64,000 nt of DNA from Pararoseomonas baculiformis (GTDB taxonomy: Bacteria > Pseudomonadota > Alphaproteobacteria > Acetobacterales > Acetobacteraceae): positions 62,001 through 126,000 of the forward strand of contig NZ_JAGIZB010000003.1 in assembly GCF_017813395.1 (NCBI RefSeq), in the 5' to 3' direction. Of the stretch, positions 53,785 through 62,557 are shown one piece after another. Within the stretch, counting starts at the first letter, position 1, and each line of letters starts with the position of its first letter. Position numbers and translations under genes: made by a program. The notes under the pieces are model-generated. The model searched no databases. It saw nothing but the letters and a program-made list of their open reading frames with translations, and was not told the origin of the DNA.

Positions 53785-54918
53785 ATGCCCCGCCTACGCG
53801 CAGCGCTCCTCGCCACGACCCTGCTCACCCTGCCGCTCGCCGCGCAGGCCCAGCCGGTGACCGGCCTCTATATCGGCGTGGGTGGCGGCTATAACTACCT
53901 GCAGGGCACGGAGCGCTCCCTCTCGGGCGCCACGGCGGCCAATGCCCGCGCGGCCGGCCTGCCCACCACGGTCGAGGTGAACTGGGATGCCGGCTGGGTC
54001 GGCGCCGCCGCCCTTGGCTGGGGCTTCGGCAATGGCCTTCGCGCGGAGATCGAGGGCTTCTACCGCCAGAACGACTTCCACGGGTCCACCGCGGCCGGCC
54101 TTTCCAGCCGTACCAATGCCGGCCATGTCTGGCAGGCCGGCGCCATGGCGAACCTGCTGTTCGACGTGGATCTGCGCCGCTTCGGCTGGGCGCAGCCCAT
54201 CCTCTACCCCTATATCGGCGGCGGCATCGGCTGGTCCCACATCGAGCTGGACGGCGTGCGGGCCGATTTCCGCCCGACCCGCTCGCAGGTTGGCTTCGGT
54301 GACGGCGCGGACGACGTCTTCGCCTTCCAGGGCATCGCCGGCGCCTCCTTCCCGCTTGGCGTTCCCGGCCTGAGCCTGACGGCCGAGTACCGCTTCTTCG
54401 GCACCACCGAGCCGACCTTCCCCGTGCGCCGCACGCAGACCCTGGCCGGCGCGACGAGCTCCACCGTTCCGGGGATGGAGAACTACAACCACAGCGCCAT
54501 GATCGGCCTGCGCTACGCGTTCAACACGCCGCGCCCGGCTCCGGTCGCCGCCGTCGCCCCGGCTCCCGCCGCTGCTGCCCCGGCTCCGGCCCGCACCTAC
54601 CTGGTGTTCTTCGACTTCGACCGCGCCGACCTGACGGACCGCGCCCGCCAGATCATCGGCGAGGCCGCCCAGGCCGTGCAGAGCACCGGCACGACGCGCA
54701 TCGAGGTGGCCGGCCACGCTGACCGCTCGGGCACGCCGCAGTACAACCAGCGCCTGTCCATGCGCCGCGCCGAGGCGGTTGCCGCCGAGCTGTCGCGCCG
54801 TGGCATCGCCCGCAACCAGATGTCGATCCAGGCCTTCGGCGAGAGCCGTCCGCTGGTCCCGACCGCCGATGGCGTGCGTGAGCCGCAGAACCGCCGCGTC
54901 GAGATCGTGCTGCGCTGA
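53785..54918 (+). CDS. OmpA-family outer membrane protein, copy 1
   Basis: 377 residues. Signal peptide ends A-Q-A-Q at about residue 24. Residues ~25-265 are an eight-stranded OMP beta-barrel (G-L-Y-I-G-V-G-G-G-Y-N, A-A-L-G-W-G-F-G-N-G, final strand I-G-L-R-Y-A-F). A Pro/Ala linker (P-A-P-V-A-A-V-A-P-A-P) precedes the OmpA peptidoglycan-binding domain (~290-377: F-F-D-F-D-R-A-D-L, N-Q-R-L-S-M-R-R-A, N-R-R-V-E-I). It anchors the outer membrane to peptidoglycan. The 3' third is nearly identical to the next gene. Confidence 0.93.
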   Translation: MPRLRAALLATTLLTLPLAAQAQPVTGLYIGVGGGYNYLQGTERSLSGATAANARAAGLPTTVEVNWDAGWVGAAALGWGFGNGLRAEIEGFYRQNDFHGSTAAGLSSRTNAGHVWQAGAMANLLFDVDLRRFGWAQPILYPYIGGGIGWSHIELDGVRADFRPTRSQVGFGDGADDVFAFQGIAGASFPLGVPGLSLTAEYRFFGTTEPTFPVRRTQTLAGATSSTVPGMENYNHSAMIGLRYAFNTPRPAPVAAVAPAPAAAAPAPARTYLVFFDFDRADLTDRARQIIGEAAQAVQSTGTTRIEVAGHADRSGTPQYNQRLSMRRAEAVAAELSRRGIARNQMSIQAFGESRPLVPTADGVREPQNRRVEIVLR

Positions 54919-54978
54919 TCCGCAGCACCTCTCGCGAGGGAAAAGAGGGGGCGGGGCCGAAAGGCTCTGCCCCTTTTT
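54585..54978 (+). repeat. Direct repeat, unit 1 (3' part of OmpA copy 1 plus terminator)
   Basis: From the codons for the linker end to the terminator, this ~390-base block matches 55948-56341 almost base for base; I count roughly a dozen differences, mostly single bases with one GGCGAG/GCGGAT block. The upstream barrel-coding halves are much less similar. Confidence 0.9.
54948..54978 (+). terminator. Intrinsic terminator after OmpA copy 1
   Basis: GGGGCGGGGCC pairs with GGCTCTGCCCC (11 bp, two G-U) around the tetraloop GAAA, followed by TTTTT. The same element follows copy 2. Confidence 0.92.
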
Positions 54979-55132
54979 CATGCCAGTGCCGGAACGGATG
55001 CGTGGCATTCTTGCCACAGGGCAATTCTATGACCGCGGTTGATGTCGGGACCGCAAACCCCGGGGCTCGTTGGGCTTTCTCACCATGCCGCAACTGATAG
55101 CGGCCCGCCCCCCAACGAAGGATGAGTTCCTA

Positions 55133-56281
55133 ATGTCGTTCCGTAAGGCCCTCCTCGCGGCCACCGTCATCGCGGTGCCCGCCTCCGCCATGGCCCAGAC
55201 CTCTCCGGCCCCGGTGACCGGCCTCTATATCGCTGGCGGCGCCGGCGTGAACTGGCTGATGGACCGCGACATCGAGGCGCGTGGCGGGAACCGCACCTAC
55301 TTCACCGACCGCAACACCAATGCCTATGGCGAGACCCGCCAGGACACGGGCTGGGGCGGTGCGGTCGCGCTCGGCTGGGGCTTCGGCAACGGCGTGCGAG
55401 CCGAAGTCGAGGGCAACTACCGCCAGAACGAGGTCGACAAGATCGGCGGCTTCGGCGGCCCGACGACCTCTCGCGCCTTCCGTAACAATGGCGGCGATAT
55501 CCGCCAGTACGGCGTGATGGCCAACGCCTATTACGACTTCAACATCCCGAACTTCCCGGTGGTGCCCTATATCGGCGCCGGCGCGGGCTATATCTGGACC
55601 GAGTATGACGGTGTGCGCGGCACCCGCCAGGCCGCCGGCTCCAACTCGGTCGTGATCGACGGCACGGATGGCAGCTTCGCCTGGCAGGGCATCGCCGGCG
55701 CCGCCTACCCGATCCGCTCCGTCCCCGGCCTCGCCCTGACCCTTGAGTATCGCTACATGGGCACGCTGGAGCCGAACCTGAACGGCCGGGTGGTGAACCC
55801 GCAGGGCCAGACGGTTTCCTCGGGCAAGTACCGCGCCGACAACGCCGAGAACCACTCGATCTTCCTTGGCGTGCGCTATGCCTTCAACCAGCCGCGTCCG
55901 GCGCCGGTCGCCGCCTTCGCCCCGGCTCCCGCCGCCCAGGCTCCGGCCCCGGCCCGCACCTACCTGGTGTTCTTCGACTTCGACCGCGCTGACCTGACGG
56001 ACCGCGCCCGCCAGATCATCGCGGATGCCGCCCAGGCCGTGCAGAGCACGGGCACGACGCGCATCGAGGTGGCCGGCCACGCCGACCGCTCGGGCACGCC
56101 GCAGTACAACCAGCGCCTGTCCATGCGCCGCGCCGAGGCGGTTGCCGCCGAGCTGTCGCGCCGTGGCATCACCCGCGATCAGATGTCGATCCAGGCCTTC
56201 GGCGAGAGCCGTCCGCTGGTCCCGACCGCCGATGGCGTGCGTGAGCCGCAGAACCGCCGCGTCGAGATCGTGCTGCGCTGA
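55133..56281 (+). CDS. OmpA-family outer membrane protein, copy 2
   Basis: 382 residues, signal peptide S-F-R-K-A-L-L-A-A-T-V-I-A-V-P-A-S-A-M-A. The barrel half (~residues 25-270) differs strongly from copy 1 in loops (R-D-I-E-A-R-G-G-N-R-T-Y, then W-T-E-Y-D-G-V-R-G-T) but shares the strand scaffold. The linker and OmpA domain differ from copy 1 at only about six positions, mostly conservative. ATG 55133 follows AAGGA. It has its own terminator, so the two genes are separate transcription units with possible read-through. Confidence 0.93.
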   Translation: MSFRKALLAATVIAVPASAMAQTSPAPVTGLYIAGGAGVNWLMDRDIEARGGNRTYFTDRNTNAYGETRQDTGWGGAVALGWGFGNGVRAEVEGNYRQNEVDKIGGFGGPTTSRAFRNNGGDIRQYGVMANAYYDFNIPNFPVVPYIGAGAGYIWTEYDGVRGTRQAAGSNSVVIDGTDGSFAWQGIAGAAYPIRSVPGLALTLEYRYMGTLEPNLNGRVVNPQGQTVSSGKYRADNAENHSIFLGVRYAFNQPRPAPVAAFAPAPAAQAPAPARTYLVFFDFDRADLTDRARQIIADAAQAVQSTGTTRIEVAGHADRSGTPQYNQRLSMRRAEAVAAELSRRGITRDQMSIQAFGESRPLVPTADGVREPQNRRVEIVLR

Positions 56282-56341
56282 TCCGCAGCACCTCTCGCGA
56301 GGGAAAAGAGGGGGCGGGGCCGAAAGGCCCCGCCCCTTTCT
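55948..56341 (+). repeat. Direct repeat, unit 2 (3' part of OmpA copy 2 plus terminator)
   Basis: Second copy of the ~390-base block. Its hairpin arms are fully Watson-Crick, where unit 1 has two G-U pairs. Non-coding bases between stop and terminator are also identical, which points to gene conversion or recent duplication rather than protein-level constraint alone. Confidence 0.9.
56311..56341 (+). terminator. Intrinsic terminator after OmpA copy 2
   Basis: GGGGCGGGGCC pairs perfectly with GGCCCCGCCCC (11 bp) around GAAA, followed by TTTCT. Confidence 0.9.
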
Positions 56342-56399
56342 CATGCCGGGCGGCCGGAAGGCGGTTCCCCCCGCGCCAGATCGGGCGTAACGGAACCCC

Positions 56400-56672
56400 A
56401 TGACAGCCCGGCCCGACCGCCCCGCCCTGCAGGCCGAGATCCTGCGCCAGGCCGAGGCCTGCCCACCCGGACGCAGCCTCAGCCCCAGTGACATCGCAAA
56501 GGCCCTTTATCCAGAGAACTGGCAGTCCATCCTCACGCCCGTCCGGCAGGCCGCAGTCGCGCTCCAGCGGGAGGGCAGGCTGGAGGTGCTGCGCAAGGGC
56601 AAGCCCGTTCCCCCCGCCGAAGTGCGCGGCGTGATCCGCCTTCGCCTGCCCGCCACACCGCCGACGGATTGA
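56400..56672 (+). CDS. DUF3253 domain-containing protein
   Basis: 90 residues. The pattern P-G-R-S-L-S-P-S-D-I-A-K-A-L-Y-P-E-N-W, then V-R-Q-A-A-V-A-L-Q-R-E-G-R-L and R-K-G-K-P-V-P-P, matches DUF3253, a small winged-helix-like family without assigned function. Possibly nucleic-acid binding. It lies shortly after the OmpA terminator and its stop overlaps a TTG that could start the next ABC gene. Confidence 0.85.
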   Translation: MTARPDRPALQAEILRQAEACPPGRSLSPSDIAKALYPENWQSILTPVRQAAVALQREGRLEVLRKGKPVPPAEVRGVIRLRLPATPPTD

Positions 56673-56731
56673 CCGGCGCGGCCGGCAGGAGACACTCACC
56701 GGCTCGAATATCAGCCGGACACCTTCAGGCG

Positions 56732-58462
56732 ATGCGCTACACCTCCGCCGCCCTGCGCGATGCATGGGCTCTCTCGCGGCCCTTCTGGAAAGGCGAGCAG
56801 CGATGGGCGGCCCGCGGGCTGCTCACCGTGGTCGTGCTGCTCAACCTCGCCCTCGTCGGGATGAACGTGCTGCTTACCTACTGGCAGCGCGGCTTCTACA
56901 ACGCGCTGGAGACGAAGGACTGGGATGCCTTCATCAGCCTGCTGATCCTGGGCGGGCCGACCGAGCAGTTCGGCTTCATCCCGGGCTTTTGCATCATCGC
57001 GGCGATCTACATCCTCGTTGCCGTCTACGCGCTCTATCTCAAGCAGGCGTTGCAGATCCGCTGGCGGCGCTCGCTCACCGGCTCCCTTGCCAATCGGTGG
57101 CTGGACCACCGCGCCTACTACCGGATGGCGGTGCAGGACCGGGCGACGGACAACCCGGACCAGCGCATCTCGGAGGATGCGCGCCTCTTCGTGGACAGCA
57201 CCCTCACGCTCGGGCTGGGGCTGATGCGGGCGGTGGTGACGCTGCTCTCCTTCATCTTCGTTCTCTGGGGCATCTCCGGAGAGATCACGGTGTTCGGCGT
57301 CACCATCCCCGGCTATCTCGTCTGGGTGGCACTGGCCTACTCGGCCCTGGGCACCTGGCTCACCCATCTCATCGGGCGCAAGCTCATCACCCTCAACTTC
57401 GTGCAGGAAAGGGTGGAGGCGGATTTTCGCTATGCCCTGGTCCGCGTGCGCGACAATGTGGAAGGCATCGCCCTCCATCGCGGTGAGGCCGAGGAGAAGG
57501 CTGCGCTGGAGGGACGCTTCGGCGCGGTGATCGGCAATTGGTGGGCCATCATGACCGCCACCAAGCAGCTCACCTTCTTCACGGCGGGCTTCTCTCAGGT
57601 GGCGACGATCTTTCCCTTCGTCGTGGTCGCGCCGAACTACTTCGCCGGCCGCATCCCGCTGGGCGGGCTGATCCAGACCTCCACCGCCTTCGGATCGGTC
57701 CAGGAGGCGATGTCCTGGCTGGTGAACAACTATTCCGAGGTCGCGGCCTGGCGCGCGACCGTCCAGCGCCTTTCGGGCTTCCACGAGGCGATTGCCGCCG
57801 CCGAGGCCCATTCCGGCGAAGGGCCGAGCCTGCGGCCCGAGCCGCGCGACGGGCTGAAAGCGAGCGGCCTGACCGTCACCCTGCCGGACCGGCGGCCTTT
57901 GCTGGAGGATGCGGCGCTCTCCGTCGCCCCTGGCGAGGCGGTGCTGGTTACCGGCGCCTCGGGTAGCGGCAAGTCCACCCTGTTCCGGGCGCTCGCCGGC
58001 ATCTGGCCATTCGGGCAGGGCGAGGTTTCGGTGCCGGAGGGCAAGCGCATGCTCTTCCTGCCGCAGCGCCCCTATCTTCCCCTCGGCAGCCTGCGGCGAA
58101 ACCTGGCCTATCCCTCGCCCGAGCGCAGCTTCGGCGACGCGGCGCTGCTGGCCGCGCTGGAGGATGTGGGCCTGGCGCATCTCGCCCCGCGGCTGGACAT
58201 GGTCGAAAGCTGGGATCGCGTGCTGTCCGGCGGTGAACAGCAGCGGCTGGCCATCGCCCGCGCCCTTCTGCAGCGCCCCGACATCCTGTTCCTCGATGAG
58301 GCGACGGCCAGCCTGGATCCGGTGGCGGAGGAGCGACTCTACCGCCTCCTGCGGGAGCGGCTGGCGGAGAGCGCGGTTATTTCCATCGCCCACCGCCCGG
58401 CCGTGGCTGCCTTCCACGATCGGGGCCTGCGGCTTCAGGACCGCAAACTCGTCCCGGCATGA
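56732..58462 (+). CDS. ABC transporter, fused permease-ATPase, SbmA/YddA-like
   Basis: 576 residues. Residues ~30-330 carry about six membrane helices of the SbmA/BacA-like type-1 fold (L-T-Y-W-Q-R-G-F-Y-N-A-L-E at helix 1-2, N-P-D-Q-R-I-S-E-D coupling region). Residues ~375-570 form the nucleotide-binding domain: G-A-S-G-S-G-K-S-T, L-S-G-G-E-Q-Q-R, I-L-F-L-D-E-A-T-A-S-L-D, H-R. Relatives (YddA, ABCD-like, Rv1819c) take up peptides, cobalamin or lipids. ATG 56732 is preferred; TTG 56669 would overlap DUF3253 and add 21 residues. Confidence 0.9.
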   Translation: MRYTSAALRDAWALSRPFWKGEQRWAARGLLTVVVLLNLALVGMNVLLTYWQRGFYNALETKDWDAFISLLILGGPTEQFGFIPGFCIIAAIYILVAVYALYLKQALQIRWRRSLTGSLANRWLDHRAYYRMAVQDRATDNPDQRISEDARLFVDSTLTLGLGLMRAVVTLLSFIFVLWGISGEITVFGVTIPGYLVWVALAYSALGTWLTHLIGRKLITLNFVQERVEADFRYALVRVRDNVEGIALHRGEAEEKAALEGRFGAVIGNWWAIMTATKQLTFFTAGFSQVATIFPFVVVAPNYFAGRIPLGGLIQTSTAFGSVQEAMSWLVNNYSEVAAWRATVQRLSGFHEAIAAAEAHSGEGPSLRPEPRDGLKASGLTVTLPDRRPLLEDAALSVAPGEAVLVTGASGSGKSTLFRALAGIWPFGQGEVSVPEGKRMLFLPQRPYLPLGSLRRNLAYPSPERSFGDAALLAALEDVGLAHLAPRLDMVESWDRVLSGGEQQRLAIARALLQRPDILFLDEATASLDPVAEERLYRLLRERLAESAVISIAHRPAVAAFHDRGLRLQDRKLVPA

Positions 58463-58487
58463 AAAAGGCCGGGGATGGCCCCGGCCT
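58462..58487 (-). terminator. Terminator downstream of bacterioferritin gene
   Basis: AGGCCGGGG and CCCCGGCCT form a 9-bp stem around ATGG. On the minus strand it is followed by TTTT, so it serves the bfr transcript; it touches the ABC gene stop on the other strand. Confidence 0.85.
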
Positions 58488-58534
58488 CATCATCCGAAGG
58501 TCTGGCCGGAGGATCCGTCCTCCGGCCGCGCGCG

Positions 58535-59023
58535 TCAGTGATCCTGGTCCGGCGCTGCGTCGGAGTTCAGCAGCGTGTAGCGCTCCTCCCCGATCTTCTC
58601 GATCAGGGTGAACTGCGCGTGCAGGAAGTCCTCATGCTTCTCCTCATCCGCAAGGATGCGGATCAGCAGGTCGCGCGAGACATAGTCCCGCACGGCCTCG
58701 CAATGGGCGATGCCGTCCTTGAGGTCCTGGATCGCCTTCTGCTCCAGCCTGGAGTCGCACTCCAGGACCTCCTTCACGGACTGGCCGATCAGGATCTGGT
58801 TCAGGCGCTGGACGTTGGGCAGGCCGTCCAGGAAGAGGATGCGCTTGATGAGATCGTCGGCGTGACGCATCTCCTCGATCGATTCCTCGTATTCGTGCTT
58901 GCCCAGCTTCGTCACGCCCCAATGGTTCAGCGTCCGGGCATGCAGGAAGTACTGGTTGATCGCCGTCAGCTCATTGGTGAGCTGGATGTTCAGATATTCG
59001 ATGACCTTCGGGTCGCCGGCCAT
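58535..59023 (-). CDS. bfr: Bacterioferritin
   Basis: 162 residues, four-helix bundle iron-storage protein forming a 24-mer. Ferroxidase ligands Glu18, Glu51, His54 and the later Glu/His pair (A-D-E-E-K-H-E) are in place. Met52 in I-E-E-M-R-H-A-D is the haem ligand that sets bacterioferritin apart from ferritin. It lies 85 bases downstream of bfd on the same strand, a typical arrangement for iron storage and release. Confidence 0.96.
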   Translation of the reverse strand: MAGDPKVIEYLNIQLTNELTAINQYFLHARTLNHWGVTKLGKHEYEESIEEMRHADDLIKRILFLDGLPNVQRLNQILIGQSVKEVLECDSRLEQKAIQDLKDGIAHCEAVRDYVSRDLLIRILADEEKHEDFLHAQFTLIEKIGEERYTLLNSDAAPDQDH

Positions 59024-59087
59024 GGCTCACGCCTCCGTGCTTCTCGGATCCCGAGATGGAGCGGTGCGCCTCTCCGGTCAAGTCTTT

Positions 59088-59097
59088 GTTTTAAAAC
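59088..59097. promoter_or_regulatory. AT palindrome upstream of bfr
   Basis: GTTTTAAAAC is a perfect 10-bp palindrome in very GC-rich surroundings, 65 bases before the bfr start. It may be part of a promoter or an iron-regulator site (Irr/Fur type); the identity is inference. Confidence 0.3.
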
Positions 59098-59108
59098 GGC
59101 CTGTGCGA

Positions 59109-59312
59109 CTAATTCGCGACTGCCGCCATGGCGGCCTCGCCTTCGGCCTGGGCCGGGCGGCTGCGGAGCATGCAAAGGATGCTGGCCGTGCAGGAACCGC
59201 ACTGCGCCCGGCAGTTGCACGCGGCGTAGACGTCATGCGTGCGACCGGCGCCGGACGCGATGGCCGACTGGATCTGGGTGTCGGTCAGCGCATTGCAGAT
59301 GCAGACATACAT
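59109..59312 (-). CDS. bfd: Bacterioferritin-associated ferredoxin
   Basis: 67 residues, [2Fe-2S] protein that delivers electrons to bacterioferritin for iron release. Starts M-Y-V-C-I-C-N-A-L-T-D with Cys4 and Cys6, then N-C-R-A-Q-C-G-S-C with Cys34, 38 and 41; the C-x-C and C-x-x-C ligand pairs match Bfd. The last ~18 residues are an Ala-rich extension. Not to be confused with a long frame covering the antisense of the P450 gene, which ends in the same codons. Confidence 0.93.
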   Translation of the reverse strand: MYVCICNALTDTQIQSAIASGAGRTHDVYAACNCRAQCGSCTASILCMLRSRPAQAEGEAAMAAVAN

Positions 59313-59384
59313 GCGGAGCGGAACCTCACTCGCGCCTCCCCGGGCGCCCCGGGGTTCTAGCAGTTGCGAAGGAGGATGCAAGGC

Positions 59385-59398
59385 ATTCTCATCTAAAT
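59385..59398 (-). promoter_or_regulatory. Possible iron-responsive element upstream of bfd
   Basis: On the minus strand, ATTTAGATGAGAAT lies 73 bases before the bfd ATG. It is AT-rich in a GC-rich context and resembles half a Fur/Irr box (GAGAAT). bfd genes are commonly induced by iron shortage. The assignment is tentative. Confidence 0.25.
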
Positions 59399-59456
59399 AC
59401 ACATCCGTGCCGGTGCGGCGTTGCTGCCCCCCCGCTCGCGCTGCCATGATGCGGCG

Positions 59457-60905
59457 ATGCAGCACAGGGCCGCCCCCTGCCCCTGCCCCATGCCCCATAC
59501 CGGCGCGGCCGGGCCCATGCGGGCCAGGAGTCCAGCCCTGAATTCCCCCTCCTCTCTCCCACCCCGGCCGGAACCGCCGGCCCGCACGCCCGGGCTGTTG
59601 AAGGCGCTTACCGTGCTTCGCGGCGATGTGCTGGCCGCCCTGCCCCGCGTGGCCTATCGCCGCCAAGTGATGGCGGTCCGCATGGGACGCCGGCAGATCA
59701 TCGCGGTGAATGATCCGGAGGTGGTGCGGGAGGTCTTCATCGCCCGCGCCGCCAATTACGGCCGCAAGAGCCATTTCAAGGAACAGGCGTTGCGCCCCGT
59801 GATCGGGGAGAGCCTTTTCGCCAACCATGGCGAGATCTGGTCCTCGCGGCGTCCCCCCATCGGCCGCCTGCTGCATCCATCCGGCATCGGCAAGCTCCAG
59901 CCCCTGTTCCAGAGCGTGGGCGGCCAGCTGGCGACACGCTGGGCCCGGCTTGCCGGGCCGGCGGGCGGGTTGGTGGACGTGGCGCCGGACCTGGCGACGG
60001 CGACGCTGGACGTGATGCTCCTTGCCATCTTCGGCCCCGGCGTTCCCGAGGGCGAGGCGCGGGCCATCGCGGAAGCCTTCACGCGGTTCCAATCCGGGGT
60101 TCAGGTCATCGACCTCCCCTATCTCCTGGGCCTGCCCAACTGGTTGGCCGGGCGGCACCGCCGCGCCACGCTGCGGGCCGCGACGGATATCCGGCACCGG
60201 GTTGCCGGCCTGATCGCCAGCATGCCCGGGGAGGAAGGCTATCTCGGCGGAATGCGCGCCCTTCGCGGGGAGGACGGCAAGCCCCTGCTGGACGAGATCG
60301 GCCTGCTGGAGGAAGTGGCCATGCTCCTCCTCGCCGGCAGCGAGACGGCGGCCAACGCCCTGGCCTGGACGCTCTATCTTCTGGCCACCCACCCCGAATG
60401 GCAGGACCGTGCGCGGGAGGAGACGACCACCCTGCTCGGCGACCGACCGCCGGAAGCGGCGGACCTGAACGCGCTGGTGGTGGCCAAGGCGGTGATCCAG
60501 GAGGCTATGCGCCTCTACCCGCCCGTCGCCGTGCTCGCGCGCCAGCCGGCTGCGACCGACCGCATCCGGCGCTGGACGATCCAGCCTGGCGACACGCTTC
60601 TCTGCATCCCCTGGCTGCTGCACCGTCATGAGTCGATCTGGGAACACCCGCACAGCTTCCGCCCCGAGCGCTTCCTGCCCGAGAACGCGAAGGCTATCCC
60701 CCGCTTCGCCTATCTTCCCTTCGGCCTCGGGCCGCGGGTCTGCGCTGGCGCGGCTTTCGGCATGGCCGAGATGACGACCTTCCTGGCCATTCTGCTGCAG
60801 CGCTTCGAGTTCGCGGCCGGCCCGGTGCCCGTCCCGCGCTTCCGCCTCACGCTGCGTCCGGAAGGCGGGATGCGGATCATGCTGCGGCCGCGTGCCAGCC
60901 GCTGA
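59457..60905 (+). CDS. Cytochrome P450
   Basis: 482 residues from ATG 59457; TTG 59421 and ATG 59517 are also possible since no ribosome site is clear. I-helix L-L-L-A-G-S-E-T-A-A-N carries the AGxxT oxygen-activation motif. E-A-M-R is the ExxR motif, and F-G-L-G-P-R-V-C-A-G gives the haem thiolate (about Cys429). The F-R-P-E-R-F segment is the PERF motif. No membrane helix is apparent, so probably soluble. Substrate unknown; no dedicated ferredoxin or reductase is adjacent, though bfd is divergent. Confidence 0.95.
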   Translation: MQHRAAPCPCPMPHTGAAGPMRARSPALNSPSSLPPRPEPPARTPGLLKALTVLRGDVLAALPRVAYRRQVMAVRMGRRQIIAVNDPEVVREVFIARAANYGRKSHFKEQALRPVIGESLFANHGEIWSSRRPPIGRLLHPSGIGKLQPLFQSVGGQLATRWARLAGPAGGLVDVAPDLATATLDVMLLAIFGPGVPEGEARAIAEAFTRFQSGVQVIDLPYLLGLPNWLAGRHRRATLRAATDIRHRVAGLIASMPGEEGYLGGMRALRGEDGKPLLDEIGLLEEVAMLLLAGSETAANALAWTLYLLATHPEWQDRAREETTTLLGDRPPEAADLNALVVAKAVIQEAMRLYPPVAVLARQPAATDRIRRWTIQPGDTLLCIPWLLHRHESIWEHPHSFRPERFLPENAKAIPRFAYLPFGLGPRVCAGAAFGMAEMTTFLAILLQRFEFAAGPVPVPRFRLTLRPEGGMRIMLRPRASR

Positions 60906-60914
60906 AGCGCTGCC

Positions 60915-61334
60915 TCAGCGCGGGCCAGCCGCGCGCAGCCATGTGGAGGTGGCATGCGCGCAGGGCTTCTCCTGGCCCTCGCCGCGCATCCACACCTCGG
61001 CATAGAGGCTCATCCGCCCCTGGCGGACGATGCGCACCTCGGCCAGCACGCCGGCATCGCCGGCGGGGCGGAGGAAGCTGATCTGCAGCTGGGCTGTGCG
61101 CGTCTCATCCGCCCCGCCCGTCGCGACCAGCAGCGGCACCCAGATCCCCACATCGGCAAGGGTCATGAGCGAAGGGCCGGAGGCCGTGCCGCCCGGGCGG
61201 AGCGAGAGGGTGGAGGGCGGCAGCCGCAGCAGCGCCGTGTCCTGCCCGGCGCGCAGCACCTCGATGCCCAGGGCGCCAGCGAGCGGAACCCCTTCCCTCA
61301 CCCGCCTCGTCAACTCCTCCGGTGTCACGCGCAT
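60915..61334 (-). CDS. PaaI-family hotdog thioesterase
   Basis: 139 residues. Hotdog fold with G-I-E-V-L-R-A-G-Q-D-T-A-L-L-R-L, G-P-S-L-M-T-L-A-D-V-G-I-W-V (catalytic helix with Asp) and T-A-Q-L-Q-I-S-F-L-R-P-A. It should hydrolyse an acyl-CoA thioester. GGGGAGG directly abuts the ATG at 61334, too close for use, but stands six bases before an in-frame GTG at 61328, so the true start may be that GTG. It converges with the P450 gene. Confidence 0.88.
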   Translation of the reverse strand: MRVTPEELTRRVREGVPLAGALGIEVLRAGQDTALLRLPPSTLSLRPGGTASGPSLMTLADVGIWVPLLVATGGADETRTAQLQISFLRPAGDAGVLAEVRIVRQGRMSLYAEVWMRGEGQEKPCAHATSTWLRAAGPR

Positions 61335-61367
61335 CCTCCCCTGGTCCGCCCCTCGCGCGACGGATAG

Positions 61368-62522
<1,155 letters not shown>

Positions 62523-62528
62523 TCCGCC

Positions 62529-62553
62529 GCGAGGGCGCCGGCGGCGCCCTCGC
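62529..62553. terminator. Hairpin between frmA and deacetylase gene
   Basis: GCGAGGGCGCC pairs perfectly with GGCGCCCTCGC (11 bp, loop GGC), and TGATC/GATCA flanks extend the symmetry. It lies between convergent stops; no T-run, so efficiency is uncertain. Confidence 0.6.
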
Positions 62554-62557
62554 ACGA

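Noticed and set aside
53785-56341. Repeat pair as a mobile element or CRISPR-like array
   Set aside because: Only two units, both coding for OmpA domains; no transposase, terminal repeats or spacers.
59313-60653. Long upstream extension of bfd antisense to the P450 gene
   Set aside because: Only the last 67 codons resemble a protein family (Bfd); the rest mirrors the P450.
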